From: Parapusillimonas granuli
Lineage (GTDB): Bacteria > Pseudomonadota > Gammaproteobacteria > Burkholderiales > Burkholderiaceae_B
Length of the DNA stretch: 64,000 nucleotides
Assembly: GCF_013416525.1 (NCBI RefSeq)
Contig: NZ_JACCEM010000003.1
Span: 1-64,000, forward strand
Direction of reading: 5' to 3'
The notes under the pieces: model-generated
The model's database searches: none
The model's input: only the letters and a program-made list of their open reading frames with translations
Told to the model about the DNA's origin: nothing
Translations under genes and position numbers: made by a program
Part shown: piece by piece, positions 35,287 to 43,738 of the stretch
How the letters are laid out: each line of letters begins with the position of its first letter
Numbering within the stretch: position 1 is the first letter of the stretch

Positions 35287-36711
35287 ATGCCATCTAATCA
35301 GGAAAATGGCTCGTGGTACGAGCTTTTATGGGGCGGCAACGGCTTGCGCTCCCTGGCGCTGGCGGGCGGCGTTGCCGTGCATGCGGTGAACGTCTACATC
35401 GCCACGACCATCCTGCCGTCCATCGTGGCCGACATCGGCGGGCTGGCCTACTATGCGTGGAACACCACCCTGTTCGTCGTGGCTTCGATACTGGGCTCGG
35501 CCATATCGCCGCAGGCGGTCGGATCGCTCGGCTTGCGGCGGGCCTTTCTGTGCGCGCTCGCGATATTCGCCGCGGGCACCATGGTGTGCGCGCTGGCCCC
35601 GTCCATGCCGGTGCTGCTGCTGGGGCGGACGGCGCAGGGCCTGGGCGGCGGCCTGCTGCTGGGGCTGAGCTATTCGGCCGTGCGCCTGGTCTTCGACGCG
35701 CGGCTTTGGTCGCGAGCCATGGTGCTGATATCCAGCATGTGGGGCGTGGCGACGCTGGCGGGGCCCGCCATCGGCGGCATCTTCGCGCAAGCGGGCCACT
35801 GGCGTCTCGCGTTCTGGTCCGTGCTGCCGATCGCGGCGGTCCTGGCCGTGCTGGTATGCACGCGGATCGCGGGCGTGTCCAAGCACGAGGACGGACCCGT
35901 GCGCGCGCCGCTGGGCATGATTTCGCTGCTGGCCGTTTCCGTGCTGGCGGTGTCGCTGGGCAGCCTGTCCGACAAACTGGAATGGAACGCGGCCGGGATC
36001 GCGGCGGGCGTGCTGATCACGGGCTGGATCGCGCGGGCCGACGATCGCGCCGCCGTGCGCCTGTTTCCTACGGGATCTTATTCGCCTTTCACGCCGCTGG
36101 GCAGTCTGTACGCCAGCATCTGCCTGCTGAGCATCGGCGTCACCACGGAGATCTACATTCCTTATTTCCTGCAGCACATCCACGGCAAGAGTCCGCTGGC
36201 GGCCGGATACTGGACCGCGCTGATGTCGGCCGGCTGGACGCTGGGGTCTTTCGCAAGCTCGGGCAGGCGGCGGAAGCTGGCCGATAGGCTGATGCTCGCC
36301 GGCCCGGCCATTTCCGCCGTGTCCCTGCTGCTGTTGGCGTTCATGCTGCCGATGACGAGTCTTTCGGCGGATGGGAAGGGGGCGTACGGATTGATGCCGC
36401 CATTGCTGGGCGTGGGACTGGGGGTGGGGTTCTGCTGGCCCAATATGCTGACGCGCATATATCAGTCCGCGCCCGCCGGGCAGGAGAACATTGCCTCGGC
36501 GGCGATCACGACTTTGCAGCTGTATGCGATGGCGATGGGAGCGGCGCTGGCCGGGATGGTGACGAACGCGGCGGGGTTCACGGAACCGGGAGGCCCGGCA
36601 GGCGGCAGGCAGGCTGCTTGGGTGCTTTTCGCGGTGTTCGCTTGCGCGCCGGGGTTGGCGGTGTTTCTGGGGAAGGGCGCGCGAGGCGCCGGCGCCCCCC
36701 AGGGCCGGTGA
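35287..36711 (+). CDS. Major facilitator superfamily transporter
   Basis: A 474-residue inner-membrane transporter with about 13-14 hydrophobic helices. The drug:H+ antiporter-like motifs are ATTILPSIVADIGG in helix 1, a loop 2-3 region after SAISPQAVGSLGLRRAFL, and motif C-like GVATLAGPAIGGIFAQAGHWRLAFW. These resemble DHA2-type exporters. Start at ATG 35287 (GAGG close upstream); the frame is open further 5' but carries repeat copy C. Substrate unknown. No regulator is adjacent. Confidence 0.9.
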   Translation: MPSNQENGSWYELLWGGNGLRSLALAGGVAVHAVNVYIATTILPSIVADIGGLAYYAWNTTLFVVASILGSAISPQAVGSLGLRRAFLCALAIFAAGTMVCALAPSMPVLLLGRTAQGLGGGLLLGLSYSAVRLVFDARLWSRAMVLISSMWGVATLAGPAIGGIFAQAGHWRLAFWSVLPIAAVLAVLVCTRIAGVSKHEDGPVRAPLGMISLLAVSVLAVSLGSLSDKLEWNAAGIAAGVLITGWIARADDRAAVRLFPTGSYSPFTPLGSLYASICLLSIGVTTEIYIPYFLQHIHGKSPLAAGYWTALMSAGWTLGSFASSGRRRKLADRLMLAGPAISAVSLLLLAFMLPMTSLSADGKGAYGLMPPLLGVGLGVGFCWPNMLTRIYQSAPAGQENIASAAITTLQLYAMAMGAALAGMVTNAAGFTEPGGPAGGRQAAWVLFAVFACAPGLAVFLGKGARGAGAPQGR

Positions 36712-36712
36712 C

Positions 36713-36740
36713 GCCCGCCTTTTAGCGTCGACAGGCCCTA
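36713..36740. repeat. Intergenic palindromic repeat, copy D
   Basis: GCCCGCCT and AGGCCCTA (36733-36740) flank TTTAGCGTCGAC. It fills the gap between the converging MFS and aldo/keto reductase genes. The right arm on the minus strand is the TAG stop of the reductase. Confidence 0.75.
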
Positions 36741-37574
36741 GAAGCCGCTGAAGACCTCCGGATCCGGGCCCCCGCGGCCCTCCGCGCTGTCCAGCGACGC
36801 AATGGCGGCCATGTCGTGTTCGTCGAGCATGAAATCGAATACCGCGAAATTTTCCCGCATCCGGCCGGGCGTCACGGATTTCGGAATCACCATGTGGCCC
36901 AGCTGCACATGCCAGCGCAGAATCACCTGCGCAACCGAGCGCCCGTGCTTGACCGCGATCCCGGCCAGCGTCGCGTCATCCCATAGCCGCCCGCGGCCCA
37001 GCGGGCTCCAGGCTTCCGTGATGATCTCATGCTCCGCATGGAACCGGCGCAGCTCCGCCTGCTGGAACCGCGGATGGAGCTCGATCTGGTTCACCACCGG
37101 CAGCACACCCGTTTCATCCAGCAGCTCCTGGAGGTGCGGAACGTTGAAATTGCACACGCCTATGGACTTGGCGCGGCCCTCGTCGCGCAGCTGGATCAGC
37201 GCTTCCCAGGTCTGGACGAAACGCCCTTGCTGGGGAACCGGCCAGTGGATCAAGTACAGATCCACATAATCCAGGCCCAGCTTTTCCAGGCTTTCCGACA
37301 GCGCCGCCTTGGCGCCCTCGTGGCCGTGCCGGTCGTTCCATACCTTGGTCGCGATGAACAGCTCTTCGCGCGCCACGCCGGACGCCGCGATGCCGCGGCC
37401 CACCCCGGCCTCGTTTCCATAGATCGCCGCAGTGTCGATCGAGCGATAGCCGATTTCCAGCGCCGTCTCGAGCACCGATGCGGCTTCGTCGTCTTTCACC
37501 TGCCAGAAGCCCAGTCCGATCTGGGGGACGCGGCGGCCGTCGTGGAATGGCAAAGTCCTTTGTGTTCCGGGCAT
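36738..37574 (-). CDS. Aldo/keto reductase
   Basis: NADPH-dependent carbonyl reductase, 278 residues, cytoplasmic TIM barrel. The catalytic tetrad is present: Asp47 and Tyr52 in SIDTAAIYGNEAGVG, Lys77 in FIATKVWN, His110 in DLYLIHWPVP. The C-terminal NADPH-binding signature IPKSVTPGRMREN is also clear. It resembles the DkgA/2,5-diketo-gluconate reductase group. Monocistronic; divergent from panB. Confidence 0.94.
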   Translation of the reverse strand: MPGTQRTLPFHDGRRVPQIGLGFWQVKDDEAASVLETALEIGYRSIDTAAIYGNEAGVGRGIAASGVAREELFIATKVWNDRHGHEGAKAALSESLEKLGLDYVDLYLIHWPVPQQGRFVQTWEALIQLRDEGRAKSIGVCNFNVPHLQELLDETGVLPVVNQIELHPRFQQAELRRFHAEHEIITEAWSPLGRGRLWDDATLAGIAVKHGRSVAQVILRWHVQLGHMVIPKSVTPGRMRENFAVFDFMLDEHDMAAIASLDSAEGRGGPDPEVFSGF

Positions 37575-37695
37575 GAGATCCTCCGTGCGTTCAGCGATTG
37601 TCCTTTGCGTTAATCTAGCCGATTATACGGTTGTTGCACCGCGCAAACGCCGTGCGCGGCCGCCGGCTTGAAAAGACCCGTACCAGGAGAAGTGA

Positions 37696-38529
37696 ATGAG
37701 TGTGCATACACAGGTGAAACGCATCAGCGTGCCCCAGCTGATGGCCTACAAAGGGCAGCGGAAGATCGCGGCTTTGACGGCGTACAGCGCGCCGTTCGCG
37801 CGTTTGCTGGATGAAGCGCTGGACATGATTCTGATCGGCGACTCCACCGCCATGGTGGCCTACGCCCTGCCCGACACCCTGTCGATCACCGTGGAACAGA
37901 TGGCCGCCCATGCGGCGGCGGTGGTGCGTTCCACCTCACATGCATGCGTCATCGTCGACATGCCCTTCGGCAGCTACCAGGAATCTCCGCGGCAGGCCTT
38001 CGCCAACGCCGCCAGAATGCTCGCGGCCAGCGGCGCCGACGGCATCAAGATGGAAGGCGGCATCGCGCTGGCCGATACCACGCGTTTTCTGGTGGAGCGC
38101 GGCATTCCGGTGCTGGCCCACGTGGGGCTGATGCCCCAGTATGTCAATACCATGGGCGGTTTCAAGGCCCAGGGAATGACGGAGGAGTCGGCCGAACGGA
38201 TACTGCGCGATGCGCAGGCCCACCAGGAGGCGGGCGCTTTCGCCGTCGTGCTGGAAGGCATCGCCGAACCTCTGGGCCGCCGCATCACCGACGCCCTGGC
38301 CATCCCGACCATAGGAATCGGCGCCTCGCCCGCCTGCGACGGCCAGATCCTCGTCACCGAAGACATACTCGGCCTCAGCGGGGACCGCATTCCCAAGTTC
38401 GCGCGACGGTTTGCCGACGTGGGCGGCATGATCAAGGCGGCCGCGGGGCAATACGCGCAAGACGTCCGTGAAGGGCGGTTTCCGGGGCTGGAGCATTGCT
38501 TCGGCGTGAAAAAGCCCGATTCGCCGTAG
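37696..38529 (+). CDS. panB: 3-methyl-2-oxobutanoate hydroxymethyltransferase
   Basis: First committed enzyme of pantothenate/CoA synthesis: adds a hydroxymethyl group from 5,10-methylene-tetrahydrofolate to 2-oxoisovalerate. 277 residues. Magnesium ligands and catalytic acids match PanB: Asp49 in LIGDSTAMV, Asp88 in VIVDMPFGSYQ, Glu120 in GIKMEGG, and the VVLEGIAE segment. AGGAG lies 7-8 nt before the ATG at 37696. panC is not adjacent in the window. Confidence 0.95.
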   Translation: MSVHTQVKRISVPQLMAYKGQRKIAALTAYSAPFARLLDEALDMILIGDSTAMVAYALPDTLSITVEQMAAHAAAVVRSTSHACVIVDMPFGSYQESPRQAFANAARMLAASGADGIKMEGGIALADTTRFLVERGIPVLAHVGLMPQYVNTMGGFKAQGMTEESAERILRDAQAHQEAGAFAVVLEGIAEPLGRRITDALAIPTIGIGASPACDGQILVTEDILGLSGDRIPKFARRFADVGGMIKAAAGQYAQDVREGRFPGLEHCFGVKKPDSP

Positions 38530-38624
38530 GACCGCGGCCGGCCCGGGCGGAATGGGAGTCGGGGAGCGGACGGGCGCGGGCGACACGGTCCGCATGCCGG
38601 TCAGTGCGCGAAGCTGGGCGGAAG

Positions 38625-38687
38625 TTTGTATGCAGATCGGCGATATATCTGGCCGTATTGTGGGTATGATCTCGGATGGTATACAAA
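38625..38687. promoter_or_regulatory. Inverted TTTGTATGC / GTATACAAA sites before a LysR gene
   Basis: TTTGTATGC (38625-38633) and GTATACAAA (38679-38687) form a widely spaced inverted pair in the 198-bp region before the LysR gene at 38728. The 9-mer GCATACAAA (reverse of the first) recurs at 40787-40795, upstream of the nearby Bug-protein gene. Confidence 0.4.
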
Positions 38688-38727
38688 TGTTTTCAATTGT
38701 ACGCCTCACCGCGTCGCTTTATCCCAC

Positions 38728-39714
38728 ATGGAAATCCGCCAACTCGAGGCCTTTGCGGCAGTATGTTCCGCAGGCAACGTCACTGCAGCCGGCCGCTTGC
38801 TCGATCGTTCCCAGTCCGTGGTCAGCCGCCAGGTCCAAGACCTGGAGCAGGAGTTGGGCTTCACGCTCTTCACTCGTACCCGTCCCCACGTCACGCTGAC
38901 GGCCGAGGGGCAGCGCTTCTATGACGAAGCGCGGCACGTGCTGGCCACCTTGCGGCATCTCGAGGACCGGTCCCGGGAAATCGCCCGGGGGGACGCCCGG
39001 CCTTTGTGCGTCGCCTCCAACCACACCCTGGGCGCCTCGCTGGTGGCGTCGGTGCTGGGCGGCCTGGAAGCCACCACGCCGGTGTTCGAGAACCGGATGT
39101 GCCTGAGCACCATGCCCTCGAGCCAGGCGGTGCAGATGGTCGCGAACGGCAATGCGGACTTGGGCGTCATCAGCATGCCCACCGAGCTGGGGCGTTGCCG
39201 GCTGCAATGGAGCGGCCAGGCGCCTTGCGTCATCGCCCTGCCCGAGGGCCATCCGCTGGCCGAGCACGAGGTCATCCCGCTGGACATGCTCGGCGAGCAG
39301 ACCGTGATCACCATGTCCAACAGCACGCGCCTGCGGCATCGGCTGGCGACGGCGCTGCTGGGCCACCGCGGCGGCGCGGCCCCCCGGCGCCACATCGAAA
39401 CCACGTCCAACCTCACCGCGCTGATGCTGGTGGAGGCGAAAGTGGGACTGGCGCTGATGGATCCGTTCACGGCGCAGTGCGTGCAGCCCCGGGGCGTGGT
39501 CTACCGCTCGGCGGACCGGCACCTGCCTTATGTGATCGGCGTGATCACCCATCCGGACCGCCCCATGGCCGACGAGACCCGGCGGTTCATCGGCGCCCTG
39601 TGGGATTTCGCGAGCGCCAGGGTGCCCCGCTTCGTGCGCGGCGACCCCAGCGGCCTGCCCCAGGCGCTCGACCCGTTTCCGGGGCTGGGGTCTTTCAGCG
39701 TCGACAGGCACTAG
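38728..39714 (+). CDS. LysR-type transcriptional regulator
   Basis: A 328-residue regulator. HTH at residues 1-60 (EIRQLEAFAAVCSAGNV, TAAGRLLDRSQSVVSRQVQDLE); effector domain with PLCVASNHTLGASLVASVLGG. It is Cbl/CysB-group-like in length. The start at 38728 aligns with other LysR proteins. It converges on a Bug solute-binding protein gene that it may control. Its last codons (SFSVDRH) and its TAG stop lie inside repeat copy E, so the repeat has been absorbed into the coding end. Confidence 0.92.
   Translation: MEIRQLEAFAAVCSAGNVTAAGRLLDRSQSVVSRQVQDLEQELGFTLFTRTRPHVTLTAEGQRFYDEARHVLATLRHLEDRSREIARGDARPLCVASNHTLGASLVASVLGGLEATTPVFENRMCLSTMPSSQAVQMVANGNADLGVISMPTELGRCRLQWSGQAPCVIALPEGHPLAEHEVIPLDMLGEQTVITMSNSTRLRHRLATALLGHRGGAAPRRHIETTSNLTALMLVEAKVGLALMDPFTAQCVQPRGVVYRSADRHLPYVIGVITHPDRPMADETRRFIGALWDFASARVPRFVRGDPSGLPQALDPFPGLGSFSVDRH
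39687..39713. repeat. Intergenic palindromic repeat, copy E (within the gene end)
   Basis: GGGGTCT (39687-39693) and AGGCACTA (39706-39713) flank TTCAGCGTCGAC. It is the most diverged copy. It encodes the last residues of the LysR protein, and the TAG at 39712-39714 is the stop codon. Confidence 0.65.
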
Positions 39715-39733
39715 GGCCCGAGCCGGGCGCGCG

Positions 39734-40711
39734 TCAGCGGATGGACATATCCGATACGCTGACGATGCGCCGCCATTTTTTTTGTTCTTCGAGCATGTGC
39801 GCTTCGAGGTCGGCGGGCGTGCCGCCCCGCGGGCTGACGCCAAGCTCGATGAGGCGGCGGCGGACGTCGGGCTCCTGAAGGATTTCGTTGACGGCCGTGT
39901 TGACGGCCGCGATGGCGTCGGCCGGGGCGCCTTTGGGCGCCAGCAGCGCGAACCAGTTCGATGACTGCAGTTCGGGGTGGCCTTGCTCGGCCATGGTGGG
40001 GACGTCGGGCAGGGTGGGCGAGCGCGTGGCGGCCATGACCCCCAGGGCCCGGACCTTCTGGGCCCGCAGGGGTTCCAGCGCGCCGGGAATGAGCTGGAAC
40101 ATGGACTGGATCTCGCCGGAAATGAGGTTGGACGTGGCCAGGCCGGCCGCGCTGTAGGGAATGTGCACCATATTGGTGTCGGTGACGTTCATGTACAGCA
40201 GGCCCGCCAGGTGCATGTAGCTGCCGTTGCCGATGGACCCGAAGTTGACGACGCCGGGATGGCCGCGCACGTAGGCGGTGAATTCGGCCAGGTTGTGCAC
40301 GGGCAGGTCGTTGTTGACGATCAGGATGTTGGGCGTGTCGCCGATGAGGACGATGGGGTCGAAGCTTTGCGCCGCGGATTGCGCGCGGTCGGCGGCGGGA
40401 TGGAGGGCCAGGATTTCGCCCCAGGCGAAGAAGAGCGCGGAGCCGTCGGCCGGCGCCTTGGCGGCGAGTTCGGCGGCGATGTTGCCAGCCGCGCCCCCCT
40501 GGTTCAGGATCTGGAGATTCCGGCCCAGCTTTTGCGCCAGCTTCGTGGTGATGAGCTGAACGATGGCGTCGCGCGTGCTGCCGTGGCCTTGCGCGGGTAC
40601 GATGATCTGTATGGTTTGATCGTCGGCGGGCCATGGGCGGGCGCCGGCAGATCCAGACATCGTGATGGTCGCGGCGGCGGCCAGCAGTATGCAGCGAAGT
40701 AATCTACCCAT
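39734..40711 (-). CDS. Bug/TTT-family tripartite transporter solute-binding protein
   Basis: Periplasmic binding protein of the Bug (TctC-like) family, 325 residues. Signal peptide 1-25 (cleavage near AGA-RP). Bug motifs: IQIIVPAQGHGSTRDAIVQL, the ligand loop GGAAGNIAAELAAKAPADGS, and the region HIPYSAAGLATSNLISGEI. No TctAB membrane genes are near, which is usual for the many orphan Bug proteins of Bordetella-like bacteria. The ATG at 40711 places the signal peptide at the N-terminus; earlier in-frame ATGs exist. Ligand unknown. Confidence 0.91.
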   Translation of the reverse strand: MGRLLRCILLAAAATITMSGSAGARPWPADDQTIQIIVPAQGHGSTRDAIVQLITTKLAQKLGRNLQILNQGGAAGNIAAELAAKAPADGSALFFAWGEILALHPAADRAQSAAQSFDPIVLIGDTPNILIVNNDLPVHNLAEFTAYVRGHPGVVNFGSIGNGSYMHLAGLLYMNVTDTNMVHIPYSAAGLATSNLISGEIQSMFQLIPGALEPLRAQKVRALGVMAATRSPTLPDVPTMAEQGHPELQSSNWFALLAPKGAPADAIAAVNTAVNEILQEPDVRRRLIELGVSPRGGTPADLEAHMLEEQKKWRRIVSVSDMSIR

Positions 40712-40786
40712 GTTTGATGAAGGAAAGGGCGCAGGCATGCCGCGTAAACTATGCATTTCGGCCGGGTACGCGGACGGAAATACGAA

Positions 40787-40795
40787 GCATACAAA
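40787..40795. promoter_or_regulatory. GCATACAAA site upstream of the Bug gene and rmuC
   Basis: Exact 9-base match (opposite orientation) to 38625-38633. It lies 76 bp upstream of the Bug gene start and 70 bp before rmuC, which are divergent. It may link control of the Bug gene to that of the LysR gene. Confidence 0.35.
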
Positions 40796-40864
40796 CTTGT
40801 GTCAAATAGTCAAGCGCGGCATGGCGCGGGACGGGGCGATGATTATTCTGAGAAGGCGACAGGC

Positions 40865-42172
40865 ATGAATCCATGGTCCATCGAGCTGCAGCTCGTCGTT
40901 TCCGGCGCCCTGGGACTGGCCGCCGGGATAGTCATCGCGCTGCTGGCCTCGGGCCCCGCGCGGCGCGCGTCCAGGCGGGCGGCGCGCGAGCTCGAGCGCC
41001 GCCTGATACACAGCGAGGCCGAGGCCGCAGGCCTGCGCGAGCGCCTGGACGACTTGCGGGCGGAATCCCGCCTGAAAGACGAAGACATGCGGCGCACCAG
41101 GGACGTCCTCAAGGCCGAGTTCGAGAACCTGGCCAACCAGATCCTGGAAGAAAAAGGCCGGCACTTCACCCTGGACAGCCGCCGCTCCATGGACGCCCTG
41201 CTCGCGCCTTTGCGCGAACAGATCGAGGCATTCCAGCGGCGGGTGAACCAGGTGCACGACGAAGCCGTGCGCGGCAACGCCATACTGGCCACGGAAGTGC
41301 GCCGCGTGCTGGACGTGGGGCTGAAGATGAGCGCGGAGGCCGAGAACCTGGCCGGCGCGCTCAAGGGTGACAAGAAGACGGCGGGCAACTGGGGCGAAAT
41401 GCAGCTGGAGCAGGCCTTGCAGCTGGCCGGCCTGATGCGGGGCGACCACTACGACGCGCAACTGCGCCTGCGGGACCAGCAGGGAAATGCGCGCCTGCCG
41501 GATTTCGTGGTGAAGCTGCCCGATCAGAAGCACATTCTGCTGGACAGCAAGGTGTCGCTGGTGGATTACGAGCGCGCGGTGGCCGCGCGAACGCCCGAGC
41601 AGCTGCGGGAGGCGCTGGACGCCCACGCCAAGGCGGTGCGCCATCACATCGACGACCTCAGCCGCAAGGACTACAGCAATCTTCCGGGCATGCGCAGCCC
41701 CAGCTTCGTCCTGATGTTCATGCCCATCGAGGCCGCCTACATCGAAGCCATGAAGCACGACCGGGAGCTGTTCGACTACGGCTACCGGCGCAACGTGGTC
41801 CTGGTGTCGCACACCACGCTCATGCCCATACTCAAGACGGTGGCCAATCTCTGGATGACGGCCCGCAGCAACGAGCAGGCGCACGAGCTCAGCGCGCGCG
41901 CGGGCGAGATCTACAATCAGGTCGCCATGGTGGCCGAGCGCCTGAAGCGGCTGGGCGCCACGCTGGACACGGCCGGCCGCCACTACAACGAGGTGGTGAA
42001 GTCGCTTGCCGGCCAGCAGGGGCTGTATGGCAAGGCGGCGCGGTTCCGCGAGCTGTCTTCCAGGGCAAACCGTACAATGCCTGATTTGACCCCCCTGCAT
42101 GCGGACCACGAGCACGAACGGCTGGACCTGATCGTGTCGGGCGGCGAGGCGAATGGAACGGGAACGGAATGA
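40865..42172 (+). CDS. rmuC: DNA recombination protein RmuC
   Basis: A 435-residue protein of the RmuC family, linked in E. coli to limiting inversions at short repeats. An N-terminal membrane anchor (about residues 9-27), a coiled coil (about 35-75) and the nuclease-like RmuC domain: GNWGEMQLEQALQLAGL, LPDFVVKLPDQKHILLDSKVSL (in parts: DFVVKLP, LLDSKVSL) with the PD-(D/E)xK-type acidic residues, and the helical part ending in LGATLDTAGRHYNEVVKSL. Start at ATG 40865. It is followed 15 bp later by a thioesterase gene. Confidence 0.94.
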   Translation: MNPWSIELQLVVSGALGLAAGIVIALLASGPARRASRRAARELERRLIHSEAEAAGLRERLDDLRAESRLKDEDMRRTRDVLKAEFENLANQILEEKGRHFTLDSRRSMDALLAPLREQIEAFQRRVNQVHDEAVRGNAILATEVRRVLDVGLKMSAEAENLAGALKGDKKTAGNWGEMQLEQALQLAGLMRGDHYDAQLRLRDQQGNARLPDFVVKLPDQKHILLDSKVSLVDYERAVAARTPEQLREALDAHAKAVRHHIDDLSRKDYSNLPGMRSPSFVLMFMPIEAAYIEAMKHDRELFDYGYRRNVVLVSHTTLMPILKTVANLWMTARSNEQAHELSARAGEIYNQVAMVAERLKRLGATLDTAGRHYNEVVKSLAGQQGLYGKAARFRELSSRANRTMPDLTPLHADHEHERLDLIVSGGEANGTGTE

Positions 42173-42187
42173 TCTTGGTTTATCGAC

Positions 42188-42601
42188 ATGAATAGTTTAG
42201 ACATCAAGGAAGAGGCGGCCGGCCTGCCCTTGGAAAATCCTTATCTCGAATGGCTGGGCGTCAGCCTGGTCGAATGGCGGCAAGGCTATGCCGAGATACA
42301 CCTGCCCATGTCCGGCCGGCTCGACAACCGCAGCGGGCGAGTCCATGGCGGCGTCATCTGCACGCTGCTCGACTCGGTCTGCGGCTATTGCGGCCAGTAC
42401 GCGCCGCCGGACGAACCGCCGCGCCGCGCGGTCACGCTGACGCTGACCACGAATTTCGTCGATGCCGCGCAGGGCGACATGCTGATCGCCAAGGGCCATG
42501 TGCAGAAGCAGGGCAGAAGCGTCTATTTCTCGCAAGGGGAAGTCTGGTCCGGCGGCCGGCTGATCGCCACGGCCACCGGCACCTTCAAATACATGCGCTG
42601 A
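42188..42601 (+). CDS. PaaI-family hotdog thioesterase
   Basis: Acyl-CoA thioesterase-like protein, 137 residues, single hotdog domain. The HGGVICTLLDSVCGY helix carries the PaaI/4HBT signature (His-Gly-Gly near the CoA thioester), followed by VTLTLTTNFVDAAQGDMLIAKG and GRSVYFSQGEVW strands. Probably a homotetramer acting on aromatic or short acyl-CoA. It is 15 bp after rmuC, so probably co-transcribed, although no functional link is known. Confidence 0.92.
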   Translation: MNSLDIKEEAAGLPLENPYLEWLGVSLVEWRQGYAEIHLPMSGRLDNRSGRVHGGVICTLLDSVCGYCGQYAPPDEPPRRAVTLTLTTNFVDAAQGDMLIAKGHVQKQGRSVYFSQGEVWSGGRLIATATGTFKYMR

Positions 42602-42642
42602 GGCCGGATCGGCGCCATTCCTAGGGCAAACCCCGATAAAAA

Positions 42643-42682
42643 CATTTGTTTTAAATTTTCGCCTCGTTGTAGCATATGTTTT
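42643..42682. promoter_or_regulatory. Direct repeats CATTTGTTTT/CATATGTTTT upstream of the RpiR gene
   Basis: CATTTGTTTT (42643-42652) and CATATGTTTT (42673-42682) are 30 bp apart, start to start, in the only AT-rich DNA of the 108-bp gap before the RpiR-type regulator. They could be operator sites read on one face of the helix, or -35/-10 region DNA. Confidence 0.35.
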
Positions 42683-42709
42683 TTATCAATACGCGCTTAC
42701 GTCCACGGC

Positions 42710-43627
42710 ATGGCTGCTTCCCCCAACGATCCGCAACAGCGCCTGCAGGCGGTGTTCGCCGAGCTCACGCCCGAATTGCAAAGGGCGGCGCGCTGGGTCA
42801 GCCGTCATCCGGCCGAGGTCGGCCTGTGGTCCATGCGCAGGCAGGCCCAGGCGCTGTCGGTGTCTCCCGCCACCATGCTCAGGCTCGCCCGCGCAGCCGG
42901 CTATCCCAGCTATGACAGCTTCCGCGCCCCGTTCCAGCAGGCCCTGACCACCGGCGGCGACAGCCTCAGGCAGAAGGCGGCCAAGCTGCAGGCGGCCGGC
43001 CCGCGGAACAACCGGTTTGCGCACGATGCGCTGTCCGAACTGCAAAGCGGAGCCGTGCAGTCGGTGCGCGCGTTGAATACGCCGGCGCAGTTCGACGCCG
43101 CGGCGCAGACCATGCTGGGCGCGAGGCTGGTGGGCTTTCTGGGGTCCCGGTCCAGCTTCGGCACGGCCTTCCAGATGCGTTATGCGTATCAGCTGGTGCA
43201 GCGCAACGGTGTGCTGCTGGACGGCTGCGGCAGCACCTTGCACGAACAGGCCGACCTGCTCGGCGCCGGCGACGCGCTGGTGGTGGTGAGCCAGTCGCCC
43301 TACGCGACGCAAACCATCCGGGCCGCGCGCGACATCGCGGCGCGCGGGGCGGCCGTCATCGCCCTGACGGACGACGCCCTGTCACCGCTTGCGCTGAACG
43401 CCCGCCACGTGCTGCTGTTCCGCACGGAAGGCGGCCAAGTGGGCAGCGGCCGCAAAGGGCCGGGGTCGTTCTTCCACACCATGGCGGGCCCGCTGGCCCT
43501 GGCGGAACACCTGGTGGCCCGTTGCGCGGTGGCGGGCGGCAAGGAAATACTGAACCGGCTGGACGAGGTCGAGCTGCGCATGCGAGACGAGCTGACCTAC
43601 GGGAGCCCGCCGGCAAAACGCGGCTGA
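42710..43627 (+). CDS. MurR/RpiR-family transcriptional regulator
   Basis: A 305-residue regulator. N-terminal HTH_6 domain (residues 1-80: LWSMRRQAQALSVSPATMLRLARAAGY in parts) and a SIS domain (about 125-260: VGFLGSRSSFGTAFQMRY, LVVVSQSPYATQTIRAARD) that normally binds a phosphosugar or related small ligand. It sits immediately upstream of a TAXI-TRAP transporter and the kbl-tdh genes, so I infer that it controls them. A terminator overlaps its stop codon. Confidence 0.92.
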   Translation: MAASPNDPQQRLQAVFAELTPELQRAARWVSRHPAEVGLWSMRRQAQALSVSPATMLRLARAAGYPSYDSFRAPFQQALTTGGDSLRQKAAKLQAAGPRNNRFAHDALSELQSGAVQSVRALNTPAQFDAAAQTMLGARLVGFLGSRSSFGTAFQMRYAYQLVQRNGVLLDGCGSTLHEQADLLGAGDALVVVSQSPYATQTIRAARDIAARGAAVIALTDDALSPLALNARHVLLFRTEGGQVGSGRKGPGSFFHTMAGPLALAEHLVARCAVAGGKEILNRLDEVELRMRDELTYGSPPAKRG

Positions 43628-43650
43628 ATGCGGGCCGCGGCGATTTTTTT
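43619..43650 (+). terminator. Intrinsic terminator overlapping the RpiR stop codon
   Basis: CGCGGC (43619-43624) pairs with GCCGCG (43634-43639) over a 9-nt loop, followed after four bases by seven T residues (43644-43650). The stem begins in the last codons of the regulator. It should separate the regulator transcript from the transporter operon. Confidence 0.6.
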
Positions 43651-43738
43651 GTATCCGTCCGCCGCATAAAGCGGGCGGGTGTGTAACGTACCGGTTACGA
43701 GCCGGCAATAACAGCGGGGAAACCCAAGGAGAATAGAC

